The notes beneath the pieces were generated by a model. That model did no database searches, was not told the DNA's origin, and saw only the letters and a program-made list of their open reading frames with translations. The position numbers were made by a program, and so were the translations under genes. A stretch of 42,263 nucleotides of DNA from an uncultured Marinilabiliaceae bacterium (lineage in GTDB: Bacteria > Bacteroidota > Bacteroidia > Bacteroidales > Marinilabiliaceae), in contig CALEUX010000047.1 in assembly GCA_937920475.1 (NCBI GenBank), forward strand, positions 1-42,263, given 5' to 3'. Positions within the stretch are counted from its first letter, which is position 1; each line of letters opens with the position of its first letter. This document shows positions 1 through 10,238 of this stretch, piece by piece.

Positions 1-410
1 TTTTTGCGCTTGATTTAATTGCTTAAATCAGATAAGTCAATTTTTTGCTATAAAAAAAGTGAATTGACTGACTGATACGTGAAAAAAGAAAAAAAGTTCT
101 TTTTTTTTGACGTGAATATAGTAATTTTTGATAAAGTATCAATCTGTTATAATCTTTCAGTTCATTTTTTTTCATTTCAGTAAAGAAATTTGAGCGAAAA
201 TAATACTTATTGGTTGATACATTTTTAAGTGACTTATTAAATTATTTGATAAACCATACATTCTTAAACGCGCATGATTCGTTTAATGCAAACGCGGATA
301 AAAACTCATCATGCGAGTCCTGTCCGGTTCATCAGATAAATTATTTACGGATGAAACTTGTTACGCAGCGCGGAAGGTTATGTGACCATTAAAAATCAAA
401 TTATAGACAC
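1..410. other. AT-rich non-coding leader upstream of alaS with inverted repeats
   Basis: I see no convincing gene here. The first 110 bases hold several AT-rich inverted repeats: TGATTTAA (11-18) with TTAAATCA (23-30), loop TTGC; AGTCAATT (35-42) with AATTGACT (62-69), with T-rich and A-rich tracts between them that could extend the stem; and an A-run/T-run hairpin at about 88-108. They could be the end of an upstream transcription unit or part of the alaS leader. The only open frame (210-392) begins with TTG and has no recognisable features. No clear TAnnTTTG box with a paired -33 element was found directly upstream of alaS. Confidence 0.5.
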
Positions 411-3044
411 ATGAAAGCAGTAGAAGTACGACAGAGTTTTTTGGATTTTTTTGCTTCAAAACAACATAAAATTGTTCTTTCGGCACCAATGGTGGTTAAG
501 GATGATCCTACCCTGATGTTTACAAATGCCGGAATGAACCAGTTTAAAGATATTTTTCTGGGAAATGCCCCTATCACATCTGCACGTATTGCCAACTCGC
601 AAAAGTGTTTGAGGGTATCGGGTAAACACAACGATTTGGAAGAAGTAGGTCACGACTCGTACCACCATACCATGTTTGAAATGCTTGGAAACTGGTCGTT
701 CGGTGATTACTTTAAGAGAGAGGCAATTAGTTGGGCTTGGGAATATTTGACTGAGGTTTTAAATATTGAAAAGAGTCGACTTTATGTTACAGTTTTTGAG
801 GGAGATGAATCGCTCCTTCTTGAAAAGGATAATGAAGCTTTTGATTATTGGAAGTTCTGGGTAGATGAAGATAGAATTGTAAACGGCAACAAAAAAGATA
901 ATTTTTGGGAAATGGGCGATACAGGCCCTTGCGGCCCCTGTTCCGAAATTCACATCGACCTTAGAGCCGATGATGAGCGGAATGGAATTCCAGGGCAAGA
1001 ACTGGTGAATAAAGATCATCCGGAAGTTATTGAGATATGGAATCTTGTTTTTATCCAGTATAACCGCAAAGCTGATGGGTCGCTGGTTTTGTTGCCGCAA
1101 AAGCATATCGATACAGGCATGGGCTTCGAGAGGCTTTGCCGGGTGATGCAGAAAAAAGGGTCCAATTACGACACCGATGTTTTCCAGCCAATTATAAGGG
1201 GAATTGCAGCCATTACCGGAGTTAAATATGGTGCCGGAAAAGATTCAGATGTGGCCATGCGCGTTATTGCCGACCACATTCGTACCATCAGTTTTGCCAT
1301 AACCGACGGGCAATTGCCATCGAACAATAAAGCAGGATATGTTATTCGACGGATTTTAAGACGTGCTGTGCGATATGCCTATACTTTTCTGGGTGTAAAA
1401 CAGCCCTTTATGGCTCGCCTGTTGCCTGCTTTAATCGAATCAATGGGAATTGCTTATCCGGAATTGGAAGCCCGGAAAGATTTAATTGGGAAAGTGATTA
1501 CCGAAGAGGAAGAATCATTCCTGCGTACCTTGTCGACCGGAATTACCATGCTCGACCGCATTATTGAAGAAACGCTGAAACAAGAGTACAAGGTGGTGGA
1601 TGGTAAGATTGCATTTGAGCTGTACGATACTTTTGGATTTCCGTTGGATTTAACCGAACTGATTCTGAAGGAGAAGGGTTTGGTGGTTAACCGCAAAGCT
1701 TTTGAATTGGAGATGGAAGCCCAGAAACAGCGCGCCAGAAATGCCAGTGCTGTTGAAACCGACGACTGGGTGCAACTTATTCCCGACGACAAAGAGGAGT
1801 TTATAGGCTACGATTTTCTTGAAGCCGATGTTAACCTGGTACGGTATAGAAAGGTAAAGTCAAAAAACAAGGAATTATACCAGTTGGTATTCAATATCAC
1901 TCCTTTTTATGCCGAAAGTGGAGGCCAGGTTGGCGATAGCGGTTATATCGAAGCTAATGGCGAGCGGGTAGCCATTATTGATACCAAAAGAGAAAATAAC
2001 CTGATTATACATATTGCAGAAAAGTTACCACACAATTTAACCGCCCGGTTTAAGGCAGTAGTGGATGGTAATAAACGGCAGATGACTGCCAATAATCACA
2101 CAGCCACACACCTTTTGCATAAAGCTTTACGCGAGGTTCTGGGCGATCATGTTGAGCAAAAAGGATCGTTGGTACACCCCGACTATTTGCGTTTCGATTT
2201 TGCTCACTACCAAAAGGTTTCCGATGAGGAACTTCGGTTGATTGAGAAAAAAGTGAACCGGGAGATCAGGAAAAACTATTCATTGGAGGAGCATCGCGAG
2301 TTGCCCATACAAAAAGCTAAGGAAATGGGTGCCGTTGCTTTGTTTGGCGAGAAATATGGTGATATTGTACGCGCCATTGGCTTTGGTGAATCGGTTGAGC
2401 TTTGTGGCGGAACACATGTTATGGCCACCGGACAAATAGGGATTTTCCGCATTTTGAGTGAGGCTTCCATTGCTGCCGGAATTCGCCGTATTGAAGCTGT
2501 TACAGCTGAAAAGGCCGAAGAGTTGATTGATAGCCAGTCAGATTTGTTACGCGAACTGGGGAATATGTTTAAAAACCAATTGAATATTCGAAAAAATATT
2601 GAATCTCTGCTGCAGGAAAACACTTTACTTTCTAAACAACTCGATGGCCTCAAGCAGAATATGATGAATATTGAAAAGCGAAGCCTGATTGATTCTGCTG
2701 CCAATGTAAATGGTGTTTTAGTGATTAAAGCGGTGGTTAAGCCATTTTTAGCCGATAACTTGAAAGATCTTGCATTTCAGTTAAGGTCTGATATTGATGG
2801 TGAAATGGTGGCTCTGCTTGGTGGAGAATCGGATGGAAAAGCCCAGCTTGCTATTATTGTTTCCGAATCTTTAACTGAAAAAGGAAAGATTAATGCTGTG
2901 GAACTTGTTAAGCAGGTCTCAAAAGAAATTCAGGGAGGAGGCGGTGGTCAGGCATTTTTTGCAACTGCCGGTGGTAAAAACCCTTCTGGTTTGGAATCGG
3001 CATTAAAAATGGCCATACAAATTACCAAAGAAAAATTAGCCTGA
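411..3044 (+). CDS. alaS: alanyl-tRNA synthetase
   Basis: Charges tRNA-Ala with alanine using ATP, in the cytoplasm, and clears mischarged Ser/Gly-tRNA through its editing domain. The 877-residue length matches full-length bacterial AlaRS. Seen in order: class II catalytic core ([11 protein letters not shown] near residue 37, then [16 protein letters not shown]), the [13 protein letters not shown] segment, the anticodon-side helical region, the editing domain with the HTATH metal motif (about residue 564) and CGGTHV (about 665), and a C-terminal Gly-rich domain with [14 protein letters not shown]. All key motifs are intact. The ATG at 411 opens directly into the conserved N-terminus ([14 protein letters not shown]). 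The gene appears monocistronic, with a terminator immediately downstream. Confidence 0.98.
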   Translation: MKAVEVRQSFLDFFASKQHKIVLSAPMVVKDDPTLMFTNAGMNQFKDIFLGNAPITSARIANSQKCLRVSGKHNDLEEVGHDSYHHTMFEMLGNWSFGDYFKREAISWAWEYLTEVLNIEKSRLYVTVFEGDESLLLEKDNEAFDYWKFWVDEDRIVNGNKKDNFWEMGDTGPCGPCSEIHIDLRADDERNGIPGQELVNKDHPEVIEIWNLVFIQYNRKADGSLVLLPQKHIDTGMGFERLCRVMQKKGSNYDTDVFQPIIRGIAAITGVKYGAGKDSDVAMRVIADHIRTISFAITDGQLPSNNKAGYVIRRILRRAVRYAYTFLGVKQPFMARLLPALIESMGIAYPELEARKDLIGKVITEEEESFLRTLSTGITMLDRIIEETLKQEYKVVDGKIAFELYDTFGFPLDLTELILKEKGLVVNRKAFELEMEAQKQRARNASAVETDDWVQLIPDDKEEFIGYDFLEADVNLVRYRKVKSKNKELYQLVFNITPFYAESGGQVGDSGYIEANGERVAIIDTKRENNLIIHIAEKLPHNLTARFKAVVDGNKRQMTANNHTATHLLHKALREVLGDHVEQKGSLVHPDYLRFDFAHYQKVSDEELRLIEKKVNREIRKNYSLEEHRELPIQKAKEMGAVALFGEKYGDIVRAIGFGESVELCGGTHVMATGQIGIFRILSEASIAAGIRRIEAVTAEKAEELIDSQSDLLRELGNMFKNQLNIRKNIESLLQENTLLSKQLDGLKQNMMNIEKRSLIDSAANVNGVLVIKAVVKPFLADNLKDLAFQLRSDIDGEMVALLGGESDGKAQLAIIVSESLTEKGKINAVELVKQVSKEIQGGGGGQAFFATAGGKNPSGLESALKMAIQITKEKLA

Positions 3045-3062
3045 TAAGAATTTAATACATGG

Positions 3063-3102
3063 AATCCCCGACTCTTACAGATAAGTTTCGGGGGATTTTT
3101 TG
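3063..3102 (+). terminator. rho-independent terminator of alaS
   Basis: AATCCCCGA (3063-3071) pairs with TCGGGGGATT (3088-3097) with one bulged G, followed by a T-run. It lies 18 bp after the alaS stop. Confidence 0.8.
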
Positions 3103-3203
3103 TCTACGCCTAAGTCGTTGTTATAAAAAAGTTTAATTGTTTTATCAAAATCTGATTTTCGAATACTTTCATTAATTATCTTTAGATAATTTTATTGCCA
3201 AAA

Positions 3204-3232
3204 TTGCTACACGTTTAAAGAATGTACCTTTC
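3204..3232 (+). promoter_or_regulatory. candidate Bacteroidetes-type promoter of the hybrid kinase
   Basis: TTG at 3204-3206 and TACCTTTC at 3225-3232 (one mismatch to TAnnTTTG) are separated by 18 bp, ending 44 bp before the ATG at 3277. Slightly upstream, AATTATC (3174-3180) and GATAATT (3185-3191) form a perfect inverted repeat with a TTTA loop. It could be an operator, but it is AT-rich enough to occur by chance. Confidence 0.4.
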
Positions 3233-3276
3233 AGTTTTTAGCTTGACTGGCCTTGTGTGTTAAATAAAAGAGACTT

Positions 3277-6200
3277 ATGGAAGAAGGTCTGAGAAATTTA
3301 TCAAAGGAGGAACTGATTCAGCTTCTGAATGAAGCCAGATTAGAAGTCTCCAAACTGAAAGATCACTCCTTGAATAACACTTTCCCCGGTTCTAAGGAGG
3401 TCATAGGTTCTGAAATTGAAAACTTTGGTCTGGGTATCGATCGGTTCCGTCTTTTTTTTGACTCCATGTCTATTGGTGGGTATTTTTCAACACCTGAAGG
3501 AAGATTTCTTCAGGTAAATTCTGCTTTTGTTCAAATGTTGGGCTATCAGAGCGAGAAGGAAGTGATGTCGCTTCATATTCCTACACAAGTATTCGCCCAC
3601 GAGTCAGACCGTGAAACCATGCTTGGATTGGCTGCCCATAACGATCAGACAGTTATTTTTTATACAGCTATAACAAAAGATGGACAAAAGATATTAATTG
3701 AAGATCACATTCGTTTTGTTCGGAACAATTCAGGGAATGTTCAGTTTATTGAAGGGATATGTTACGATATTACTGAAAAACGAAAAATAGAAGAGGCGCT
3801 TCAATTAAGTGAGGAACGGTTTCGGTTAATGACCGAGTTTTTACCACAGGCAGTATGGGAAACTGATACAACAGGTGTTTTTACTTACATCAATCCTTCC
3901 GGGGTAACGTCATTTGGTTATGACATAAATGAACTTGATAACCGTAAAATTAATATTTTCTCTGTTTTGGCGCCTGAGGAACACCAAAGGGCTGCTAACT
4001 ATGTAAAAGAATTGTTTACAGGATTAGAAAGTAAAGGGAGGGAATATACAGCAGTAAAAAAAGACGGAACCCGATTTCCGATAATTATTTATTCTTCCAT
4101 TGTTGAAAAGGATGGCCAAATTGTGGGCCTTAGAGGTATTACGGTTGATATTTCTGAATTAAAGGAAAAAGAAGAAAAGTACCGCTCCACCAGGTTACAA
4201 CTTCAAGCTGTTCTTGATGCAGCCACCGAAGTTTCCATTATTGCAACCAATCCGCAGGGAATCATTATGGTTTTTAACTCCGGAGCTGAAAAAATGTTAG
4301 GTTATTCGGCTAAAGAGGTTATCGGCAAAGCATCGCCACTTATTTTTCATCTCAATAATGAAATTACTGAAGCCAGTGAAGAACTGTTAATTGATACCGG
4401 TAAGGAGTTTGTCGGGTTTGAAGTATTAATTGCACGAGCTCGCCTAAGTGGCACTGAAACACGTGAATGGACTTATGTGCGTAAAGATGGTAGCAAAATA
4501 ATTGTAAGTTTAGTGGTTTCTGAAGTTAAAGATGCACATGGAAAGGTAATGGGCTATTTGGGTATTGGTCGCAATGTTACTGGACAAAAAATAGCTGAAC
4601 AGACCCTTATCGAAAACGAACTCAAATATAGAACTCTGTTTGAAAATTTAAGTGATGCCGTATTCACTATGAATGAGGAGATTTTTCTTGAGTGCAACAA
4701 TAAAATTAAAGATATTTTCAAATGTGAGAAGCAAGACATAATAGGTTTCTCTCCGGTAAAATTTTCGCCAACTTATCAGCCAAACGGGGAGTTTTCTGCC
4801 GAAAAAGCAGCCAGACATATCAAGGCAGTTATGGCAGGAGAACCACAGAGTTTTGAATGGGTACACCGCACATTGAATGGGGTTGAGTTTTATGCAGAAG
4901 TAAATCTTACCAGGATTCAATTTGGAGAGGAAAACCTGATACAGGCCATTGTTCGCGACATTAATGAGAAGAAAAAAGCCGAAGAAGCTATACGCCTAAG
5001 CGAGGAGAGGTTTCGGATTTTACTCGACAATATGAGCGAAGTGTTTATGTTGGTTGATAATGACGACAGAGTATTGTATGTTAATAAGCGCTTTACAGAA
5101 GTGCTAGGTTTTACCAAAGAAGAAATAATTGGAGAAATTGGATATCAGAAATTAATATCACCCGAAGACCAAGCTGTTATTGTTGAAGCCAATAAAGACA
5201 GAATAAAAAACAAACAGGGTCAGTATGAGTTGTACTTCAATAAAAAGGATGGGGGAAGAGTGCTGTTTTTGGTTAATGGAGCACCTTATAAAGATGCCAA
5301 AGGCAATGTGGTAGGTTCTATTGGCACCATGACTGATATAACAGAACGTAAGGAGGCCGAATTCCTTTTGCAAAAGAGTCAGCAACTTTTCCAAACGCTG
5401 GCCCTGATTTCTCCTGTGGGTATTTTCAGAACTGATGAACATGGCAAAACAACCTATGTTAATCCAAAATGGACTGAATTGTCGGGTTTATCAATGGAAG
5501 AGGCAATGGATGATAATTGGCTCAATGCTGTCCATCCCGATGATCGGCATATTCTAATTCATGGTTGGAAAGAGAAATCGTCTATTGGTGAAAAGTCATC
5601 GGCCGAGTATCGCTTCCTTAAGCCAGATGGTTCGGTTGTTTGGGTGATGGGTTATGCTGTTCCTGAAATAATTAACGGCAAAATTCGTGGTTATGTTGGA
5701 ACTATTACAGATATCTCGGAACGAAAGCAAGCTGAAATTGAACTTCAGGAAAAGAATCAGCTTATAGAAGCTCAAAATGAAGAGTATCTGCAAATTAATG
5801 AAGAACTGATTCAAATTAATGAAGAACTGAATCAGGCCAGGCTTAAAGCCGAAGAAAGTGACCGCTTAAAGTCTGCCTTCCTGGCCAATATGAGTCATGA
5901 AATCAGAACGCCTCTTAATGGAATCATTGGTTTTGCCCATGTTTTGTCCGATTTGGATTTAAATGAGCACGACCGCAGAGAATATACCAAAACCTTGCAT
6001 ATCAGCTGTAACAGACTGCTCAATACCGTTAACGATATTCTTGATATTTCAAAAATTGATGCCGGGCAAACTGATGTTAAAGCTGAGTATTACGAACCTG
6101 TTTTACTATTAAGAGAATTGCTTTTGCTGCAAGCCCCAAACTTCAAAAATAAAGGCATTCAGTTGCGATTAAACCTGCAGCCCGGGTTGACTGATTTAAA

Positions 6201-6987
6201 GGTTTATGGTGACGAGCAAAAAGTATATCAGGTGCTCAATAACCTGTTGGATAATGCGCTTAAATTTACTCGTGAAGGGCATGTGGAACTTGGAGGTAGT
6301 CTTCATAACGATAGAATTGAATATCATGTTTCCGATACAGGAATAGGCATTGCCAAAGAGCATCAGGATTTTGTTTTTGGGCGTTTTAATCAGGAAAATA
6401 CAACTTTAACCAGAGAGCATGAAGGAAGCGGACTTGGACTATCCATTACCAAAGGGCTTGTTGAGTTGATGCAAGGAACCATTCAACTGGAGTCGGAAAA
6501 AGGGAAGGGTTCAGTGTTCAGGGTTAATCTGCCAGTTGCTCTAATAGTGCAAAATACTGATGATGAAAATCATTACTCTGAAACATTTGGTGCAGACGAT
6601 CATTTGTTTATAGGCTCAATACTTATTGCCGAAGATGATGAGGTCAACTATCAGTTGCTTTATAGTATTTTAAGAACAGCCACTCATGAGAGAATTATAA
6701 GAGCCCATAATGGCCTCGAAGCCATAAAAGCAATGGAGGTTAATACTGATATTGCCTTGGTTTTAATGGATCTGAAAATGCCCGGCATGGATGGTTTTGA
6801 GGCTATAAGTAAAATAAGAGCCATTAACAGTGGTGTCACCATTGTTGTAATTTCAGCCTTTGCGAATAAAGCAGATGAGCTTAAAGCTATGCAAGCCGGA
6901 AGTAATGGCTATATCAGGAAACCCTTTAATCCTTCGGGCATTATTTCAAAGATTAAGGAAATTATAGTAAACCATAAGAAAAACTAA
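3277..6987 (+). CDS. soluble multi-PAS hybrid histidine kinase with C-terminal receiver domain
   Basis: A 1236-residue hybrid sensor kinase. After a short N-terminal coiled coil (residues 1-30) there are six PAS/PAC units at about 55-170, 180-295, 308-440, 449-565, 577-690 and 703-815; most end in the usual DIT/DIS-E-K/R-K-x-A-E linker. A coiled coil (815-865, containing a near-exact repeat of QINEELIQINEEL type) leads into HisKA with SHEIRTPLNG (His874). HATPase follows with N-box QVLNNLLDNALKF (about 985), DTGIGIAK and GSGLGLSI. The receiver domain (about 1112-1230) has acceptor Asp1165 in LMDLKMPGMDG. No signal peptide or membrane helix is seen, so it should sense a cytoplasmic or diffusible cue. 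No output regulator is adjacent, so its target is unknown. Its stop codon overlaps the convergent CapA-family gene. Confidence 0.95.
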   Translation: MEEGLRNLSKEELIQLLNEARLEVSKLKDHSLNNTFPGSKEVIGSEIENFGLGIDRFRLFFDSMSIGGYFSTPEGRFLQVNSAFVQMLGYQSEKEVMSLHIPTQVFAHESDRETMLGLAAHNDQTVIFYTAITKDGQKILIEDHIRFVRNNSGNVQFIEGICYDITEKRKIEEALQLSEERFRLMTEFLPQAVWETDTTGVFTYINPSGVTSFGYDINELDNRKINIFSVLAPEEHQRAANYVKELFTGLESKGREYTAVKKDGTRFPIIIYSSIVEKDGQIVGLRGITVDISELKEKEEKYRSTRLQLQAVLDAATEVSIIATNPQGIIMVFNSGAEKMLGYSAKEVIGKASPLIFHLNNEITEASEELLIDTGKEFVGFEVLIARARLSGTETREWTYVRKDGSKIIVSLVVSEVKDAHGKVMGYLGIGRNVTGQKIAEQTLIENELKYRTLFENLSDAVFTMNEEIFLECNNKIKDIFKCEKQDIIGFSPVKFSPTYQPNGEFSAEKAARHIKAVMAGEPQSFEWVHRTLNGVEFYAEVNLTRIQFGEENLIQAIVRDINEKKKAEEAIRLSEERFRILLDNMSEVFMLVDNDDRVLYVNKRFTEVLGFTKEEIIGEIGYQKLISPEDQAVIVEANKDRIKNKQGQYELYFNKKDGGRVLFLVNGAPYKDAKGNVVGSIGTMTDITERKEAEFLLQKSQQLFQTLALISPVGIFRTDEHGKTTYVNPKWTELSGLSMEEAMDDNWLNAVHPDDRHILIHGWKEKSSIGEKSSAEYRFLKPDGSVVWVMGYAVPEIINGKIRGYVGTITDISERKQAEIELQEKNQLIEAQNEEYLQINEELIQINEELNQARLKAEESDRLKSAFLANMSHEIRTPLNGIIGFAHVLSDLDLNEHDRREYTKTLHISCNRLLNTVNDILDISKIDAGQTDVKAEYYEPVLLLRELLLLQAPNFKNKGIQLRLNLQPGLTDLKVYGDEQKVYQVLNNLLDNALKFTREGHVELGGSLHNDRIEYHVSDTGIGIAKEHQDFVFGRFNQENTTLTREHEGSGLGLSITKGLVELMQGTIQLESEKGKGSVFRVNLPVALIVQNTDDENHYSETFGADDHLFIGSILIAEDDEVNYQLLYSILRTATHERIIRAHNGLEAIKAMEVNTDIALVLMDLKMPGMDGFEAISKIRAINSGVTIVVISAFANKADELKAMQAGSNGYIRKPFNPSGIISKIKEIIVNHKKN

Positions 6988-8096
6988 CGCAGAGGCCATT
7001 CTTCTAAGGACTCAGGTACTTCTGTGTTTTTTTGCATTACTTCGCGTGCCAATTTGAGGTATTGAAACATACCTTCGTATCCTTTGGGAACAGAATCGGG
7101 CAAGCCTTTTTTTTGGTAAACCGATGCCGGTAATACGTAATATTTTTTCCGACCATCTACAATGGGTGTATGAACCCAGGTTAGAAGATGTTCAGCCTTG
7201 CTTATATTCGTTTCATTTCCATTTTTTGATAACACTAATCGAACCATAACACCACCATCGGTGAGTGGTTTTCTCTGATTAGAAATAAAATTTCCCAGCG
7301 AGTACACCACCAACTTTTCTTTCTCACCACTATTTTTATAATGATGCATGGGCTGAATAACGTGAGGATGACTGCCAATGATAATATCTACCCCTTCATC
7401 GAAAAGGAATTGCGCCAAATCAGTCTGGTCTTTATTGGGGGTTGTTTGGTATTCGTTTCCCCAATGAATAAAAACAATAATTTTATCAGGTTGATGGCTT
7501 TTGGCCTCCTCAATATCCAGGCTCATATTGTTCCTGTCAATAAGGTTGACAATATTAGGCTTTGTAACCGGAATGTCGTTGGTGCCATAGGTATAGTTGA
7601 GCAAAGCCAGACGAATACCATACACAGACATCAGTAAAGGATGATGGTTTTGTTTGTCAGTACTGTCTTTAAAGGTCCCGGTTCTGAGAAAAAAAAGGTC
7701 ATCCAAAACCTTTATGGTTCGTTCCAGTCCTGCCTTTCTTCGGTCGGCTGAATGGTTATTGGCTGTAACCAAAACATTAACCCCGGCATCTTTCAGAGCA
7801 AATGCCAAGGCATCGGGCGAGCTAAAGGTTGGATAACCTGTGTAAGGAGCTCCCGCAAGGGTTACCTCCAAATTGCCAGCCGATATTTCGGCAGCCCTAA
7901 AGTAAGGTTCAATAAAATGAAAACACTCTCTGTAATCATAGGAGCTGCCATCTTCACTTCTAGCGCTGTTAATTTGGGGGGAGTGACCCATGATATCACC
8001 AAAAAAAACAAGGGCAACCTCTTGTGAAAAAACATTATAACAGGAGTTGGCCAACAGAATAATTACCAATGCCTTTCGCAGGAAAACTTTTGTCAT
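6984..8096 (-). CDS. CapA-family metallophosphatase-like exported protein
   Basis: A 370-residue protein of the CapA (PGA_cap) family, which has a calcineurin-like phosphoesterase fold. A signal peptide is seen (residues 1-24, ending near VFSQ). Family motifs in order: FFGDIMGH (32-38), SAGNLEV, TANNHSAD, FIHWGNEY, and GSHPHVIQ followed by YSLGNFI. CapA itself acts in poly-gamma-glutamate capsule export, but no other capsule gene is nearby, so the substrate is unknown; a secreted or periplasmic phosphoesterase-like role is inferred. The stop codon (TAG on minus, 6984-6986) overlaps the TAA of the convergent hybrid kinase gene, and no terminator separates them. The gene is divergent from the acyl-CoA synthetase gene. 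Confidence 0.9.
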   Translation of the reverse strand: MTKVFLRKALVIILLANSCYNVFSQEVALVFFGDIMGHSPQINSARSEDGSSYDYRECFHFIEPYFRAAEISAGNLEVTLAGAPYTGYPTFSSPDALAFALKDAGVNVLVTANNHSADRRKAGLERTIKVLDDLFFLRTGTFKDSTDKQNHHPLLMSVYGIRLALLNYTYGTNDIPVTKPNIVNLIDRNNMSLDIEEAKSHQPDKIIVFIHWGNEYQTTPNKDQTDLAQFLFDEGVDIIIGSHPHVIQPMHHYKNSGEKEKLVVYSLGNFISNQRKPLTDGGVMVRLVLSKNGNETNISKAEHLLTWVHTPIVDGRKKYYVLPASVYQKKGLPDSVPKGYEGMFQYLKLAREVMQKNTEVPESLEEWPLR

Positions 8097-8324
8097 TTTT
8101 CGAAACAGTTAATTCGTTATTATTATATTGAAACTGTCTAAAAGTGTTGTTTTTAGTCTAAAATAAATATTAATTACTTTTAGAGTTATATGAATAATAG
8201 AGTTTAGAAGTTACTAAAATGCGGTTTTATTTTAAACCAAATTAACAATTGCATGTTTTTTTTAAGGGCTTTTTTATACCTTTAAAAGTTTTCGACTCAA
8301 AAAAATAATATTAGAAGGTTGATT

Positions 8325-10142
8325 ATGAATATTGAACGCACATTTGATTTGCTTGAAAACATCAGGCAAAATTATAAAAAGGCAGATATTTTGGCCGCCA
8401 AGCGCGAGGGGAATTGGGTTAAATTCAGCTCTGAAGACTACAATCGCAACGCTAAAGTATTTAGTTACGGATTGCTGGCCAAAGGATTTAAAAAGGGAGA
8501 TAAAATTGCAACCGTATCAAATAACCGGCCTGAGTGGAATTTTGTAGATATGGGAATGTCAATGGCAGGGGTTATTCACGTGCCCATTTATCCAACCATT
8601 GGCGACGATGAGTACCGGCACATTTTGGAACATTCCGATGCCCGTGCTCTGATTGTCTCTGATATGAGCCTGTATGAAAGGTTAAAACCAATAGCCGACC
8701 AAATCGATAATATTGAAGAGGTTTATACTTTCAATTTTTATGAAGGCATTCCCAATTGGAGTGATATTTACCGTTTGGGCGAAGAATCACGTGTGGTTTA
8801 CAAAGAACAGCTCAAGCAAATTCGAGAGGGCATTCATCCCGATGAGGTTGTATCCATTATCTACACCTCAGGTACCACCGGTTTGCCCAAAGGGGTTATG
8901 CTAACTCACCGTAATTTTATAAGCAATGTAAAAGCCTGTGCCAATTTGTTTCCCTTAACCCCCGAAGACCGAACACTAAGCTTTTTACCTGTTTGTCATG
9001 TTTTCGAGCGTATGGTTAATTATCTTTTTCAATACAAAGGATGCAGCATTTACTATGCCGAAAACTTAGGAACTATTGCACAAAACATGGTTGAAATTCA
9101 GGCCAGTGCTTTTGCTACTGTGCCACGTGTTATTGAGCGTATTTACGATCGGATAGTTTCGAAAGGTGGTGATTTAAAAGGGTTTAAGCGGTTTGTGTTC
9201 TTTCAATCGCTGAAGCTGGGTGAAAAATTCCGATACGATGGCAAACACCATTTCTGGTACGGATTACGGCTATGGCTGGCTCGTAAACTTGTTTTCTCTA
9301 AATGGCAAAAGGCTTTTGGTGGAAATCTGAAATTTGTGGTTTCAGGTGGTGCCGCGCTTCAACCACGCCTGGCTCGCCTGTTCTTTGCTGCCGATATTCC
9401 ATTACTCGAAGGATATGGTCTTACCGAAACATCTCCCGTTATTGCCGTTAACCATTTAAGCGAACCCGGTAATTTGCTGATTGGAACCGTAGGCCCGGTT
9501 ATCGAGAATGTTGAAGTTATGATTGATGAGGATGGAGAAATACTGGCAAAGGGCCCAAACATAATGAAAGGTTATTATAAAGATCCGAAAACAACTTCCG
9601 AGGTTATTGATAGTGGTGGATGGTTTCATACCGGTGATATTGGGACTCTGGAACGTGGTAAATTTTTGAAAATTACCGATCGTAAAAAAGAGATGTTTAA
9701 AACATCGAGTGGGAAATACATTGCACCCCAGGTAATTGAGAATATGCTTAAAGAATCGAACTTTATTGAACAGGTTATGGTGGTGGGCGAAAATGAGAAG
9801 TTTGCAAGTGCCTTAATACTACCAAATTTCGAATTTCTTCATGTTTGGGCCAACGACCATAAAATCCATTTCAGGGATAATATGGAGTTAATTACACTTC
9901 CAAAAGTATTGAAACAGTACAATAAAGAAGTGGATCATTACAATAAGCAACTGGGCAAGCACGAACAAATTAAACGCTTCAGACTGGTGCACGAGGCATG
10001 GACAGCAGCAAGCGGCGAGTTGTCGCCAACACTTAAACTCCGGCGCAGGGTCTTATATAAAAAGTATGCCTCCATTCTTCGTGAAATATACTCTTATGCC
10101 GAAGGAGAAGAGAACCGCGGAACTCATAAGTTCAATGATTAG
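8325..10142 (+). CDS. long-chain fatty-acid--CoA ligase (AMP-dependent synthetase)
   Basis: Activates a fatty acid with ATP and CoA via an acyl-adenylate; member of the ANL superfamily. The 605-residue length matches the FadD15-like long-chain acyl-CoA synthetases common in Bacteroidetes. Core motifs: IIYTSGTTGLPKGVMLTHRN (P-loop, about residue 178), EGYGLTETSP (about 362), GWFHTGDIG (about 432), ITDRKKEMFKTSSGKYIAPQ (about 450) and the C-terminal GELSPTLKLRR, which carries the likely catalytic Lys. A TTG six bases upstream is in frame, but I take the ATG at 8325: AGAAGG at 8313-8318 gives a 6-base spacer and the protein then begins MNIERTFDLL. Chain-length preference cannot be read from sequence. 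A weak TACCTTTA box lies at 8277-8284. Confidence 0.95.
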   Translation: MNIERTFDLLENIRQNYKKADILAAKREGNWVKFSSEDYNRNAKVFSYGLLAKGFKKGDKIATVSNNRPEWNFVDMGMSMAGVIHVPIYPTIGDDEYRHILEHSDARALIVSDMSLYERLKPIADQIDNIEEVYTFNFYEGIPNWSDIYRLGEESRVVYKEQLKQIREGIHPDEVVSIIYTSGTTGLPKGVMLTHRNFISNVKACANLFPLTPEDRTLSFLPVCHVFERMVNYLFQYKGCSIYYAENLGTIAQNMVEIQASAFATVPRVIERIYDRIVSKGGDLKGFKRFVFFQSLKLGEKFRYDGKHHFWYGLRLWLARKLVFSKWQKAFGGNLKFVVSGGAALQPRLARLFFAADIPLLEGYGLTETSPVIAVNHLSEPGNLLIGTVGPVIENVEVMIDEDGEILAKGPNIMKGYYKDPKTTSEVIDSGGWFHTGDIGTLERGKFLKITDRKKEMFKTSSGKYIAPQVIENMLKESNFIEQVMVVGENEKFASALILPNFEFLHVWANDHKIHFRDNMELITLPKVLKQYNKEVDHYNKQLGKHEQIKRFRLVHEAWTAASGELSPTLKLRRRVLYKKYASILREIYSYAEGEENRGTHKFND

Positions 10143-10190
10143 TTGAACGATACATAATCTATAAAATTCAGATATTCAAAAAAAAATATA

Positions 10191-10218
10191 TTGTTTTTAA
10201 AAAATAATTTTATCTTTG
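10191..10218 (+). promoter_or_regulatory. promoter of the cold-shock gene
   Basis: TATCTTTG (10211-10218) is a perfect Bacteroidetes -7 box (TAnnTTTG), with TTG at 10191-10193, 17 bp upstream. It implies a leader of only about 15 nt, much shorter than the long structured cspA leader of Escherichia coli. Confidence 0.65.
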
Positions 10219-10238
10219 GCACAAATTAATTACACATT

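Noticed and set aside
210-392. 60-residue open frame upstream of alaS
   Set aside because: TTG start, no recognisable domain, signal or ribosome site, in AT-rich leader DNA; most likely chance.
2276-2704. 142-residue minus-strand open frame inside alaS
   Set aside because: Ser/Ile-rich antisense shadow of the editing-domain region.
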